The notes under the pieces were generated by a model, which was given only the letters and a program-made list of their open reading frames with translations, ran no database searches and was not told the DNA's origin. The position numbers and the translations under genes are program-made. A stretch of 48,799 nucleotides of DNA, from the NCBI GenBank assembly GCA_017542475.1, contig JAFXXD010000018.1:1-48799 (forward strand), in the 5' to 3' direction. Each line of letters opens with the position of its first letter. Positions within the stretch are counted from its first letter, which is position 1. Source of the stretch: Ruminococcus sp. GTDB taxonomy: Bacteria; Bacillota; Clostridia; Oscillospirales; Ruminococcaceae. Positions 7,106-15,243 of the stretch are shown here, one piece after another.

Positions 7106-9502
7106 TCAGTTGATCGCCGATTCCGCAAGCGGGAGGTCTGCCGCCTTGAACTTGCCCGCGTCCACAAGCTGTATCACATACGCGTCCTTGGCTGTTACGC
7201 CGTCGCCGTTCGCGTAAACGTCGGCATTCAGCGCACCCTCGGACTTGAGCGCGTACTTGTCCTTGTTCGCTATCGACTGGAGGATAGCCACCGCGTCCGC
7301 AACAGTCACCTTCTCGTCGAGGTTGGCATCGCCCCAGAGCCTTACGGTCTCGCCGTTCTTGTCAAGCTCAAACTTCGGGGATATGACGTCGGTGCGGTAG
7401 AATGCACATAATCTGTCCGTATCCTCGGGCATATCGTAGCCCTGCGGAACTGACGTGACAGTTACCGTCGCAGTCATCTTTGAAGGCGCGGTCACGTTGT
7501 CCCACTTGACGTCTATCGCATTCGTGCCGTCGATAGAGGTATAGCTCTTTGTGCCGAGGTCGGTGTTGCCCTCCTTCAGCGAGATAGTGAACTCCGCACC
7601 CGGAATCGCCTTGCCCGATTCCTTGTCAACGATGTCGATGTTGAGCATCATTTTCTCGTATGAGGGAGCCTTTTCGAGAGTTACCGTTACATCAGCCTTG
7701 CCGTCAACTATGCTGAAACTGCCGTTCATTGGGGAGGGGATCAGATAGCCCGCGGGAACCTCTCTTATTCCTATCTCCCAGAATTTAGCCCGCTTGAACT
7801 CCTCAGTGGGGAGGTCGTGCCAGTTGACGTCTATGGTGTCTGTCGTATCACCCGATACGAACTTTTCGCTGCCGAAGAAAGCGCCGTTGTCGCCGTAGCC
7901 TGTGATACCGTACTCAACGCCCGCTACCTGCTTGCCTGTGTCGGGGTCGAGGATGCTCACGTTTACGATAGCCTTTGCGCGGTCCGCGGTAGTTGTCACC
8001 GTGGTCGTGGTAGTCTCGGTGGTGGTCGCTGTGGTAGTCGTGGTCGTCTCCGTTGAGGTGGTAGTCTCAACGGTAAAGTTCTCCTCGTAGTGGATAACAC
8101 GGTCAACGCCGTTCGGGTTTGCGTCTACCTGACCTGTCTTGTATATGCTGTACAGACCGGCCGCCGCCGCTACGAGCGTAGCGTTGTAGTCGATACCGAC
8201 CTCGGAGGAGGTAATGTCTTGGAGCGAATCCGTGAAGTCGAAGCCTGTGCTCTGGAAGCCGCCCTCAAGAGCGCCCGTGAGGACGTGACCGCCTCTCGGA
8301 CCGAAGGTCGCGCCTGCCTGATTGTACTCGTCCCAGCCGCTCAGACCAGAAGCCGCCTCGTGGTGAGGATACTTCGCGGACTTGTCGTTGAAGCCTACGA
8401 CTACGCAGGCATTTTTGGGATTGTTGCCGAGTATCATACTCATCTGCGACTTAGCCCACTCGGAGTAGTCGCCCTGATTATACTTGGTAAGGAGCAGACC
8501 CGTGAACTGTGCCGCTGTGTTGTATCGTGCAGCACCCCAGCTGTCGAGGAGGTACCATGTGCCCGCGTCCTTATATCTGCCGCTCGCGTACTTGGAGGCA
8601 ATACCGAAGTCGCCGTTTATCTCGCCGTTGAGGATAGAAGCTCCGATGGCCACCTTGTCCCAGCAGTAGTCCCAGTTGGGGTCGTTACTCGGATTGCCCG
8701 CGTACTGCTTGAGGTCGTTCTTGTAGGATTCTTCCTGTGTTGCGAGATAGAGGAAGCCTGCCGCGAATGCCTGATCGTCGTCACAGCTCTTTGAATTATA
8801 GAAAGGTGTAACGCCCTGTGTAGCACACTGGTTGTACTGCTTCGAGAACTTGTACAGAGCCTTCGCGTAGGTGAGGTCCTCCTCGTTGTTGAAGTTTATG
8901 AAGTTGACCGCCAGAGCTGCCGCGTACTCAGCCGCAACGTCGCTGGCACCGCTCGAAGTCCTGAACACCTTGCGCGAGGAGCTGTCCTGATTCTCGGGAG
9001 GTCCCCAGTAGGAGTTGTGGTCCATATCGCCGTCGCCTATCTGATATACGAGGTCGGACACACTGTCGCCGTTGAGGGTGGTGCAGTCCTTGAAGTATTT
9101 GCAGAAGTGGTCGGTGAGGAGCTTGAGGTGTCCCGTCTGACCGAGCTCGTCGAAAACGTCCTTGTATTCGTAGTAAGCCCAGCCGAGGGTCGCGCCCGAA
9201 TAGCCCGCGGTTATGCCGAATTTTACGTGGTCGCCGCAGTCGTGGAAGCCGCCGGGGACTTCGTCATCGGTGTGGCAGTTGCCGCGCCACGAGAAGGCGC
9301 TCTTCTGCTCGACTTCCTTGCCGCACATATTGCCGTCGTACAGGTACATCGAGTATTGCAGGAGCTTTGCGTAGTTGTCGGTGTCGTCGGCTGCGACTGC
9401 GGTCGGCAGAGCTGACGCGCCGCCCGCTGCCGAGCAGGCGATAGAGGTCGCGAAGGCTGTGAAGCCTGCCGTGACACGTCGGATAAGGTTTTTGTTCTTC
9501 AT
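7106..9502 (-). CDS. Cellulosomal GH9 glycoside hydrolase with two CnaB-like domains and dockerin
   Basis: A 798-residue secreted enzyme. Residues 1-38 are a signal peptide; 42-455 are a GH9 barrel with Asp88 and Asp91 in FHDCGDHVKF and Glu434 in SSEVGIDYNA. The conserved PHHR motif reads PHHE (379-382), unlike the first GH9, so substrate contacts may differ. A Thr/Glu linker (477-505) leads to two prealbumin/CnaB-like beta domains (about 508-610 and 613-715), each with a GKxxxGxEYxI or GKAIPGAEFTI strand pair. The dockerin occupies 722-785. ATG 9502 follows GAGAGGG. It is probably an endo- or processive cellulase; GH9 also contains other beta-glucanases. Confidence 0.91.
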   Translation of the reverse strand: MKNKNLIRRVTAGFTAFATSIACSAAGGASALPTAVAADDTDNYAKLLQYSMYLYDGNMCGKEVEQKSAFSWRGNCHTDDEVPGGFHDCGDHVKFGITAGYSGATLGWAYYEYKDVFDELGQTGHLKLLTDHFCKYFKDCTTLNGDSVSDLVYQIGDGDMDHNSYWGPPENQDSSSRKVFRTSSGASDVAAEYAAALAVNFINFNNEEDLTYAKALYKFSKQYNQCATQGVTPFYNSKSCDDDQAFAAGFLYLATQEESYKNDLKQYAGNPSNDPNWDYCWDKVAIGASILNGEINGDFGIASKYASGRYKDAGTWYLLDSWGAARYNTAAQFTGLLLTKYNQGDYSEWAKSQMSMILGNNPKNACVVVGFNDKSAKYPHHEAASGLSGWDEYNQAGATFGPRGGHVLTGALEGGFQSTGFDFTDSLQDITSSEVGIDYNATLVAAAAGLYSIYKTGQVDANPNGVDRVIHYEENFTVETTTSTETTTTTTATTTETTTTTVTTTADRAKAIVNVSILDPDTGKQVAGVEYGITGYGDNGAFFGSEKFVSGDTTDTIDVNWHDLPTEEFKRAKFWEIGIREVPAGYLIPSPMNGSFSIVDGKADVTVTLEKAPSYEKMMLNIDIVDKESGKAIPGAEFTISLKEGNTDLGTKSYTSIDGTNAIDVKWDNVTAPSKMTATVTVTSVPQGYDMPEDTDRLCAFYRTDVISPKFELDKNGETVRLWGDANLDEKVTVADAVAILQSIANKDKYALKSEGALNADVYANGDGVTAKDAYVIQLVDAGKFKAADLPLAESAIN

Positions 9503-9531
9503 CTTACATCCCTCTCATCTTTATTTTTTTT

Positions 9532-9586
9532 GAGCCGCGAGGCTCGTATACAATGCGATTATATCATAAATCAAAGTTGTATTGTA
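9532..9586 (-). promoter_or_regulatory. Promoter and leader hairpin of the second GH9 gene
   Basis: On the minus strand TATAAT (9558-9563) lies 17 bp from TACAAT (9581-9586), a weak -35 box. The leader carries a small hairpin, GAGCC/GGCTC at 9532-9545, about 30 nt before the start codon. Confidence 0.5.
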
Positions 9587-9658
9587 GTCGAAATCTAAAA
9601 TTTAGCCATTAAAAATCCGAAATTTGGCGAATCCGTCAGAATGAGCGCTGCCGAGTTG

Positions 9659-9683
9659 TACAAAACGGCGATAATGTTTTGTA
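9659..9683. promoter_or_regulatory. Inverted repeat between GH9 and rsmE (candidate operator)
   Basis: TACAAAAC (9659-9666) and GTTTTGTA (9676-9683) are 8-bp arms separated by nine bases. The left arm is part of TACAAAACGG, shared with the other GH9 control region. It lies 157 bp upstream of GH9 and just before the rsmE -35 box. Confidence 0.45.
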
Positions 9684-9689
9684 ATCCTA

Positions 9690-9718
9690 TTGCAAAATAT
9701 TACGCAATGTTGTATACT
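9690..9718 (+). promoter_or_regulatory. Promoter of rsmE
   Basis: TTGCAA (9690-9695) and TATACT (9713-9718) are 17 bp apart. Confidence 0.65.
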
Positions 9719-9741
9719 GTTGATAAGGGGAGGTTATGCCT

Positions 9742-10464
9742 ATGCCAAGATTTTTTACCAATGAGATAGATGAGAACAATATCACCCTGACAGGGAGCGA
9801 CGCCAACCACATCGGTCATTCGCTCCGTATGAGGGCGGGCGAGGAGCTGACCGTGTGCTGCTGCGGCATCGACTACAACTGCACGATATCACGTATCACC
9901 GCGGATACGGTCTATCTTGACCTCGTGGACAAGAAGCGTTGCGCCGCCGAGCCCGACATCGAGGTCACGCTGTTTCAGGCAGTCCCCAAGCAGGACAAGC
10001 TCGAATATATCATACAGAAGAGCGTGGAGCTCGGCGTGAGCAGGATAGTCCCCGTGCTGACCCGCAGGTGCATATCGCGTCCCGACGAGCGCGATTTCGC
10101 GAAGAAGCTGCCGCGCCTGAACAAGATAGCCGCCGAAGCCGCAAAGCAGTCGGGCAGGGGGATGATACCCGAGGTAACGTCCATAGTTGACTGGAAAACG
10201 GCTGTCACTATGATGAAGGAGCTCGACGTCACCGCTCTGCTCTATGAGGAAAAGGGCGGCTGCTCGTTCGCGGACATCGACTTTTCGGGCGTCAGGACCG
10301 CAGGACTCGTCGTCGGGAGCGAGGGCGGCTTCGACAGCAGCGAGGTCGCAGAGGCGCAATTCGACAGCATTCGGCGCGTGTGGCTCGGCAACAGGATCCT
10401 CCGTTGTGAAACTGCACCAATAACCGCCCTCTCTATTTTGATGTTTTTAACAAATAATATGTAA
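9742..10464 (+). CDS. rsmE: 16S rRNA (uracil1498-N3)-methyltransferase
   Basis: A 240-residue SPOUT-class methyltransferase that uses S-adenosylmethionine to methylate U1498 of 16S rRNA. An N-terminal PUA-like domain (1-70) with SDANHIGHSLRMRAG is followed by the knotted catalytic domain, with the signature VGSEGGFDSSE and LGNRILRCETAPITAL near the C-terminus. The start is ATG 9742, giving MPRFF, eight bases after GGGGAGG; an in-frame ATG at 9736 is only two bases from that site. The usual partner prmA is not adjacent. The gene stands alone, divergent from the GH9 gene. Confidence 0.93.
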   Translation: MPRFFTNEIDENNITLTGSDANHIGHSLRMRAGEELTVCCCGIDYNCTISRITADTVYLDLVDKKRCAAEPDIEVTLFQAVPKQDKLEYIIQKSVELGVSRIVPVLTRRCISRPDERDFAKKLPRLNKIAAEAAKQSGRGMIPEVTSIVDWKTAVTMMKELDVTALLYEEKGGCSFADIDFSGVRTAGLVVGSEGGFDSSEVAEAQFDSIRRVWLGNRILRCETAPITALSILMFLTNNM

Positions 10465-10468
10465 ACGG

Positions 10469-10497
10469 TTGAAATTTGAGACAAGGTGTGGTATAAT
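10469..10497 (+). promoter_or_regulatory. Promoter of the small acidic-helix gene
   Basis: TTGAAA (10469-10474) and TATAAT (10492-10497) are 17 bp apart, directly after the rsmE stop. Confidence 0.78.
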
Positions 10498-10572
10498 ATC
10501 AATGTAGTTTATCAGAGCCGTTCGCAAGCGGCTTGATAAAATGATTTCCTTGCGAAGAAATGAGGAAAAAAT

Positions 10573-10977
10573 ATGAGTAAGAAAAGAGGAATCAGTATGA
10601 ACAACATTCTTGTAGGTGTACTTGTAACAGGTGCGGTTGTTGCAGCAGGCTACGCTGCATACAAGATCATCAAGAGCAAGAACGCAGAGCCCGATTACGA
10701 CGACGATATTTATGATTATCCCGATCCGTACGATACAGACGAGAGCATAGATTTCGAGATCAACGACGATACAGTCAGGGATCTCTCCGAGGATATGGCT
10801 GACAAGGCTGAGGAGCTCACAGATAAGGCTTCCGACGCTGCCGGGGACCTCGCTGACAAGGCAGGCGACTTCGCAGAGGACGTAAAGGACGCAGCTTCCG
10901 ACGTCGTAGGCGATATCAAGGACGCAGCTGAGAACATCGTTGACGATGTAAAGGACGCTTTCAAGAAGAAAAAGTAA
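10573..10977 (+). CDS. Small YtxH/LEA-like membrane-anchored acidic helical protein
   Basis: A 134-residue protein. Residues 9-30 form one membrane segment; the rest is hydrophilic. Residues 40-65 are very acidic, and residues 70-130 are an amphipathic helix built of 11-residue units of the kind DKAxxxAxDxx, ending in a KKKK tail. This resembles YtxH-domain and LEA-like stress proteins, but no enzyme motif is visible. GAGGAAA precedes ATG 10573; an in-frame ATG at 10597 is possible. It has its own promoter and terminator. A role in envelope stress or membrane association is inference only. Confidence 0.75.
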   Translation: MSKKRGISMNNILVGVLVTGAVVAAGYAAYKIIKSKNAEPDYDDDIYDYPDPYDTDESIDFEINDDTVRDLSEDMADKAEELTDKASDAAGDLADKAGDFAEDVKDAASDVVGDIKDAAENIVDDVKDAFKKKK

Positions 10978-10983
10978 TGCGGA

Positions 10984-11008
10984 AGAGGGGCGATAAGCCC
11001 CTCTTTTT
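10984..11008 (+). terminator. Intrinsic terminator
   Basis: AGAGGGGC and GCCCCTCT form a stem with a five-base loop, followed by a T run, seven bases after the stop of the acidic-helix gene. Confidence 0.88.
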
Positions 11009-11037
11009 GTTTCTGCGGGCAAATCACATATTACCGC

Positions 11038-11066
11038 TTGACAACACGGGACATATCTGATATAAT
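11038..11066 (+). promoter_or_regulatory. Promoter of tRNA-Pro
   Basis: TTGACA (11038-11043) and TATAAT (11061-11066) are 17 bp apart, with TG before the -10 box. Confidence 0.9.
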
Positions 11067-11093
11067 GTAAAAGCTGTCCGCAGAGGACATTAT

Positions 11094-11170
11094 CGAGGCG
11101 TAGCTCAGTTTGGTAGAGTGCTTGGTTTGGGACCAAGATGCCGCAGGTTCGAGTCCTGTCGCCTCGACCA
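11094..11170 (+). tRNA. tRNA-Pro (anticodon TGG)
   Basis: The acceptor stem CGAGGCG pairs with CGCCTCG, and CCA is encoded. The anticodon stem CTTGG/CCAAG encloses TTTGGGA, giving TGG for proline. Confidence 0.95.
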
Positions 11171-11391
11171 GCGCCGAGCGGGCGCGCGCAGTTCGCGCGG
11201 ACGCTCGCAAGCTCGCTTACTTTGCTCAGAGCGGAAGTATTTCCCGCGAGCTGTACCAAATGTGAATGGCGAGCCTTTTTATGGTTGCCGCTTTGTTGCT
11301 TCTGACGGCGTTTGATTTTGTAGGGGACGGCGTCCTCGGCGTCCCGCAAATTCGGAAAAATAAAAAAATCTCAAAAAATTTCAAAAAAAGC
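11171..11391. repeat. Gene-free spacer with degenerate dispersed repeats
   Basis: On the minus strand AGCAAAGTAAGCGAGCTTGC (around 11208-11230) is a diverged piece of the 150-190-bp repeat seen at 16867. TGTAGGGGACGGCGTCCTCG at 11320-11339 is a single unit of the TGTAGGGG hairpin family. The end is A-rich. No gene is evident. Confidence 0.6.
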
Positions 11392-11420
11392 TTGACAAGC
11401 GGAAACGTTTGTGATATAAT
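11392..11420 (+). promoter_or_regulatory. Promoter of tRNA-Thr and tRNA-Tyr
   Basis: TTGACA (11392-11397) and TATAAT (11415-11420) are 17 bp apart. The spacer matches that of the promoter at 185-213 in most positions. Confidence 0.9.
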
Positions 11421-11435
11421 AATCAAGTCAGTTAA

Positions 11436-11511
11436 GCTGGTGTAGCTCAGTTGGTAGAGCAGCTGATTTGTAATCAGCAGGTCGGGGGTTCGAGTCCGTC
11501 CACCAGCTCCA
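11436..11511 (+). tRNA. tRNA-Thr (anticodon TGT)
   Basis: The acceptor stem GCTGGTG pairs with CACCAGC, and CCA is encoded. The stem GCTGA/TCAGC encloses TTTGTAA, giving TGT for threonine. Confidence 0.95.
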
Positions 11512-11616
11512 GCGCGGTGTCCGCGCCGCCAAACTCGCGCTCCGCATATTGCGGGACGTGCGTTTTTTTCCGCGAATGAAAGAAATGCAGAGCGGAACGG
11601 TTATTATTTTTTCTTT

Positions 11617-11702
11617 GGGAGAGTTCCCGAGTGGCCAAAGGGGGCAGACTGTAAATCTGTTGCTTTTCAGCTTCGGTGGTCCGAATCCACCCTCTCCCAC
11701 CA
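11617..11702 (+). tRNA. tRNA-Tyr (anticodon GTA)
   Basis: The acceptor stem GGGAGAG pairs with CTCTCCC, and CCA is encoded. The stem CAGA/TCTG encloses CTGTAAA, giving GTA. The long variable arm is as expected for bacterial tRNA-Tyr. Confidence 0.95.
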
Positions 11703-11703
11703 A

Positions 11704-11730
11704 AGCCCCGAAATCTTCGGGGCTGTTTTT
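11704..11730 (+). terminator. Terminator after tRNA-Tyr
   Basis: AGCCCCGAA and TTCGGGGCT form a perfect stem closed by ATC, followed by GTTTTT. Confidence 0.9.
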
Positions 11731-11739
11731 ATGAAATGA

Positions 11740-11766
11740 CCTTGCAACCTCTGCAAGGGCTTTTTT
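11740..11766 (+). terminator. Second terminator after tRNA-Tyr
   Basis: CCTTGCA and TGCAAGG form a short stem followed by GCTTTTTT, giving tandem terminators after the tRNA genes. Confidence 0.65.
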
Positions 11767-11787
11767 ATGTCAGGAAAAAAAGAGCTT

Positions 11788-11816
11788 TTGCACGAAATAC
11801 CGCACTATTGTTAAAT
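11788..11816 (+). promoter_or_regulatory. Probable promoter of the YcxB-like gene
   Basis: TTGCAC (11788-11793) and TTAAAT (11811-11816) are 17 bp apart; both boxes are imperfect. Confidence 0.45.
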
Positions 11817-11835
11817 AAATGTATGGGAGGTTACT

Positions 11836-12357
11836 ATGCTGACAGTCAAAACCCACCCCACATTGGAAGGCTATAAGAAATACTGGTGGAGCAGACCGCG
11901 CTCGTGGTTCAATCTGCTGCTGCCCGTTCCGATGATATTGTTCGAGCTTTTGCAGCTTGCTGGCTCGCTGCTTTTGTTCGCCGCCAAGGGCGAGGGGCTT
12001 TTCTATGCTTTTGTGTCGGTGCTGTTCATAGTGCTCGGCATACTTTTTATGGTGTGGGCTTGCTACATACCGCGAAAGCTCTATAATGCGTCGCAGAAGC
12101 TTTGCAGTGACGTAACCGAGACTGTCACCTTCGGCGACGACTCCTTCACCGCCGTGAATGTCGGCTCGAAGATAGACGAGCGCGTGACAAATATGTACAG
12201 CTCGGTCACGAGTGCGAAGTCAGGCGGAGGCTGGTTCGTGATAATATGCGACAAGTACCGCTTCTACACATTCAAAGAGACCGAATTTACCGAGGGCACG
12301 CCCGACGCCCTGAGATCACTTCTTAGCGTAAAGCTCGGGAACAAATTCAAAAGGTAA
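11836..12357 (+). CDS. YcxB-like membrane protein
   Basis: A 173-residue protein with two membrane segments (about 27-48 and 56-78) followed by a soluble C-terminal domain with VTFGDDSFTAVN, YSSVTSA, and GGWFVIICDKYRFYTFKETEF. This order resembles YcxB-family proteins of Firmicutes, whose C-terminal domain is PH-like; no function is known. GGGAGG lies six bases before ATG 11836. It precedes typA by 35 bp and may be cotranscribed with it. Confidence 0.7.
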   Translation: MLTVKTHPTLEGYKKYWWSRPRSWFNLLLPVPMILFELLQLAGSLLLFAAKGEGLFYAFVSVLFIVLGILFMVWACYIPRKLYNASQKLCSDVTETVTFGDDSFTAVNVGSKIDERVTNMYSSVTSAKSGGGWFVIICDKYRFYTFKETEFTEGTPDALRSLLSVKLGNKFKR

Positions 12358-12392
12358 GAGATAACTAAAGGTTATTTTAAGGAGAGATAAGT

Positions 12393-14216
12393 ATGATAAG
12401 AAATGATCTGAGAAACATCGCGATAATCGCTCACGTTGACCACGGTAAGACCACCCTCGTTGACGAGATGCTCAAGCAGGGCGGTGTTTTCCGCGAGAAT
12501 CAGGCTGTTGCCGAGCGAGTTATGGACTCGAACGACATCGAGCGAGAGAGAGGTATCACTATCCTTGCGAAGAATACCTCCGTTATGTACAACGACATCA
12601 AGATAAACGTTATCGACACCCCCGGACACGCCGATTTCGGCGGCGAGGTGGAGCGTATCCTCGAAATGGTGGACGGCGTTCTGCTTCTCGTTGACGCGGC
12701 TGAGGGACCCATGCCGCAGACCCGCTTCGTGCTCTCGAAGGCACTGGAAATGGGTCACAAGATAATCATCGTCGTAAACAAGATAGACCGTCCCGACGCC
12801 CGTCTCGACGAGATAGGCGACGAGGTGCTGGAGCTCCTGCTCGACCTCGACGCGAGCGAGGAACAGCTCGAATCTCCGCTCCTTTTCTGCTCGGGCAGAA
12901 GCGGAACGGCTTCACTCAGCCAGTACGAGGCAGGCACAGACTTAAAGCCTCTCTTTGATACCATAATCAACTACATCGAGCCGCCGCAGGGCAACGAGGA
13001 GGAGCCTCTCCAGATGCTCATTTCCTCTATCGACTACAATGAGTACGTCGGTCGTATCGGTATCGGACGTATCGTCCGCGGCAGCATCAAGGTAAATCAG
13101 CAGGTAACGGTCTGTGACTACACGGGCTCGAAGAAGAATTACAACTCCAAGATAGTTTCGCTCCTCCAGATTCAGGGACTTAACCGCGTTCCCGTGCAGG
13201 AGGCTACAGTCGGCGATATCGTGTGGATCTCGGGTATAGAGGGCATCACCATCGGTGATACTATATGTGCGCCCGAGGCTCCCGAGCCGCTTCCCTTCGT
13301 CAAGATAAGCGAGCCGACCGTCGAGATGACCTTCTCCGTCAACGACAGCCCCTTCGCAGGACGCGAGGGCAAGTTCGTTACCTCCCGTCAGCTCCGCGAG
13401 AGACTCTTCCGCGAGCTCCTCAAGGATGTTTCCCTCCGCGTTGAGGAGACAGAATCCACCGATTCGTTCAGAGTTGCAGGCAGAGGTGAGATGCACCTGT
13501 CCATACTCATTGAGAATATGCGCCGCGAGGGCTACGAGCTCGCGGTATCGACTCCCCGCGTGCTCTTCAAGAAGGACGAGGAGACAGGTCAGAAGCTCGA
13601 GCCTATCGAGCGCCTTGTCATCGACGTTCCCGAGGACTGCGTCGGCTCCGTTATGGAGAAGATGGGCACCCGCAAGGGCGAGCTCGTCTCCATGCACCCG
13701 CAGGGAAGCCGTATGCGTATCGAATTCCTTGTTCCCGCAAGAGGACTTTTCGGCTATAAGAGCGAGTTCCTCACCGATACCAAGGGCGAGGGCATTATGA
13801 GCCACGTATTCGAGGGCTACGAGCCCTACAAGGGCGATATCGAGCGCCGCAACACGGGCTCGCTCGTGTCCTTCGAGACAGGCGAGGCTGTTACCTACGG
13901 TCTGTACAACGCTCAGGAGCGCGGACAGCTCTTCATTCCCGCGGGTACTCCCGTGTACGAGGGAATGATAGTCGGAGCTTCCCCGAAGGTAGAGGACCTC
14001 GTAGTAAACGTGTGCAAGAAGAAGCACCTGACCAATACCCGTGCAAGCGGAAGCGACGACGCGCTCCGTCTCGTGCCGCCGCGTGTGCTCAGCCTTGAGG
14101 ACTGCCTTGAATTCCTTGCGGACGACGAGCTGCTGGAGGTAACTCCCGAGAGCCTGCGTATCCGCAAGCGCATACTCAGCAACTCGCAGCGCGCGAAGGT
14201 CAGAGCGAAGCAGTAA
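12393..14216 (+). CDS. typA: Translational GTPase TypA/BipA
   Basis: A 607-residue ribosome-associated GTPase of the elongation factor family, needed for ribosome assembly and growth under stress. The G domain has AHVDHGKT (13-20), the RGITI switch I segment, [10 protein letters not shown] and [12 protein letters not shown]. Domains II, III and V follow, and the C-terminus holds the BipA-specific region with [13 protein letters not shown] and ending [11 protein letters not shown]. Length is typical. AAGGAGAG precedes ATG 12393. Confidence 0.96.
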   Translation: MIRNDLRNIAIIAHVDHGKTTLVDEMLKQGGVFRENQAVAERVMDSNDIERERGITILAKNTSVMYNDIKINVIDTPGHADFGGEVERILEMVDGVLLLVDAAEGPMPQTRFVLSKALEMGHKIIIVVNKIDRPDARLDEIGDEVLELLLDLDASEEQLESPLLFCSGRSGTASLSQYEAGTDLKPLFDTIINYIEPPQGNEEEPLQMLISSIDYNEYVGRIGIGRIVRGSIKVNQQVTVCDYTGSKKNYNSKIVSLLQIQGLNRVPVQEATVGDIVWISGIEGITIGDTICAPEAPEPLPFVKISEPTVEMTFSVNDSPFAGREGKFVTSRQLRERLFRELLKDVSLRVEETESTDSFRVAGRGEMHLSILIENMRREGYELAVSTPRVLFKKDEETGQKLEPIERLVIDVPEDCVGSVMEKMGTRKGELVSMHPQGSRMRIEFLVPARGLFGYKSEFLTDTKGEGIMSHVFEGYEPYKGDIERRNTGSLVSFETGEAVTYGLYNAQERGQLFIPAGTPVYEGMIVGASPKVEDLVVNVCKKKHLTNTRASGSDDALRLVPPRVLSLEDCLEFLADDELLEVTPESLRIRKRILSNSQRAKVRAKQ

Positions 14217-14517
14217 GAGCTCAGATTGAGCCGTTAGCCATTAGCCGTTAGCTTTTGTAACGTGCGCGGACTTGCGGGCGGATAATATCCGCCCCTACAG
14301 TGGTTGATTACGTATTTGCTTCCCGCCGAAAGCAGACAGAGCCTTCTGTACAGACTGAGCGAGTTTACGAGCGGCAACGAAGCCGGGTTCAAAGGGACTG
14401 CGTCCCTTTGCAGGGTCCGGGACAGAGTCCCGGCGGATTCCAAAGGCAGTGCCTTTGGAGATTTCATTATTTTTGCATAAAGATAACATACAGCTTTCAA
14501 ATAACGGAGATAGAATT
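14217..14517. repeat. Gene-free stretch of four repeat types
   Basis: It holds GAGCTCAGA just after the typA stop (14219-14227), a heptamer tract TTAGCCATTAGCCGTTAGC (14234-14252), one TGTAGGGG-family unit in reverse (14275-14298), and copy 1 of the long dispersed repeat (14314-14462), whose inner hairpins are AAGGGACTGCGTCCCTT and CCGGGACAGAGTCCCGG. The short frames here are translations of the repeat. Confidence 0.7.
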
Positions 14518-15228
14518 ATGAAGAAAATGGTCCTGCTGTCCGTTCTGCTGGCGTTCGCGGCAGTATCTGCGGGGTGTTCGGAGGTAGATAACAGCTCGTC
14601 TCAGTCTTCACAGGAGACGACTGCCTCAGCCGCCGAGACTGAGCCCGAGGTCGAGCCCGATACCTTCATCGACGAGTTCGGCAACGTATACAGCGAAAAG
14701 CCTACCGTTCACGTCAGGGACGTGAAGGAGTCCACCGACTTCGAGTACGTCATCGAGGACGGACAGGCTAAAATAACAAAATATGACGGGAACGACCAGT
14801 ATATAGCCATTCCCGACAGTATCGAGGGCGTGGCGGTCACCGAGATAAGCTACTACGCCTTCGAGGCTAACTACGATGTCGTATCTGTGCAGATACCCGA
14901 GAGCGTTACCCTCATCGGCGAGGGCGCCTTTATGGACTGCGCATCGCTCGAGGAGGTCAATATCCCCGAGGCTGTGACAGGTATCGACAGAGGCGCATTC
15001 GTCGGCTGTGCGAGCCTGACGTCGGTGACGATACCTCAGAATGTCGCTTATGTCCGCGAGGAGGCTTTCACCGCCTGCGAGGGACTGACAGAGCTGAATA
15101 TACTCAATCCCGATCTGAAATACGAGAACTGGGGGCTCGAGGAGCTCCCCGACCTTACCGTCTATGCTCCTGCGGGCTCGGAAGCCGCTCAGTGGGCTGA
15201 CGCTATGGGGAAATTCCTACCATTGTAA
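14518..15228 (+). CDS. Lipoprotein with leucine-rich repeats (BspA type)
   Basis: A 236-residue predicted surface lipoprotein. The N-terminus has a signal peptide with the lipobox-like VSAGC (cysteine 19). After an acidic, Ser/Thr-rich spacer come LRR_5/BspA-type repeats: VAVTEISYYAFE, VTLIGEGAFMDCASL, VTGIDRGAFVGCASL and VAYVREEAFTACEGL, roughly residues 110-205. Such repeats bind proteins or glycans on bacterial surfaces. The start is ATG 14518 after CGGAGA; the frame is open to 14449, but that part is repeat DNA. It is the first of three consecutive lipoprotein genes, with 15-bp gaps, probably one operon. Confidence 0.82.
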   Translation: MKKMVLLSVLLAFAAVSAGCSEVDNSSSQSSQETTASAAETEPEVEPDTFIDEFGNVYSEKPTVHVRDVKESTDFEYVIEDGQAKITKYDGNDQYIAIPDSIEGVAVTEISYYAFEANYDVVSVQIPESVTLIGEGAFMDCASLEEVNIPEAVTGIDRGAFVGCASLTSVTIPQNVAYVREEAFTACEGLTELNILNPDLKYENWGLEELPDLTVYAPAGSEAAQWADAMGKFLPL

Positions 15229-15243
15229 AAGAGGTGTATCTTT

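Noticed and set aside
9736-9741. ATG 9736 as the rsmE start
   Set aside because: Only two bases separate it from GGGGAGG; ATG 9742 has proper spacing and gives the usual MPRFF start.
10447-11349. A 300-codon open frame on the minus strand
   Set aside because: It runs antisense through the acidic-helix gene, its terminator and tRNA-Pro.
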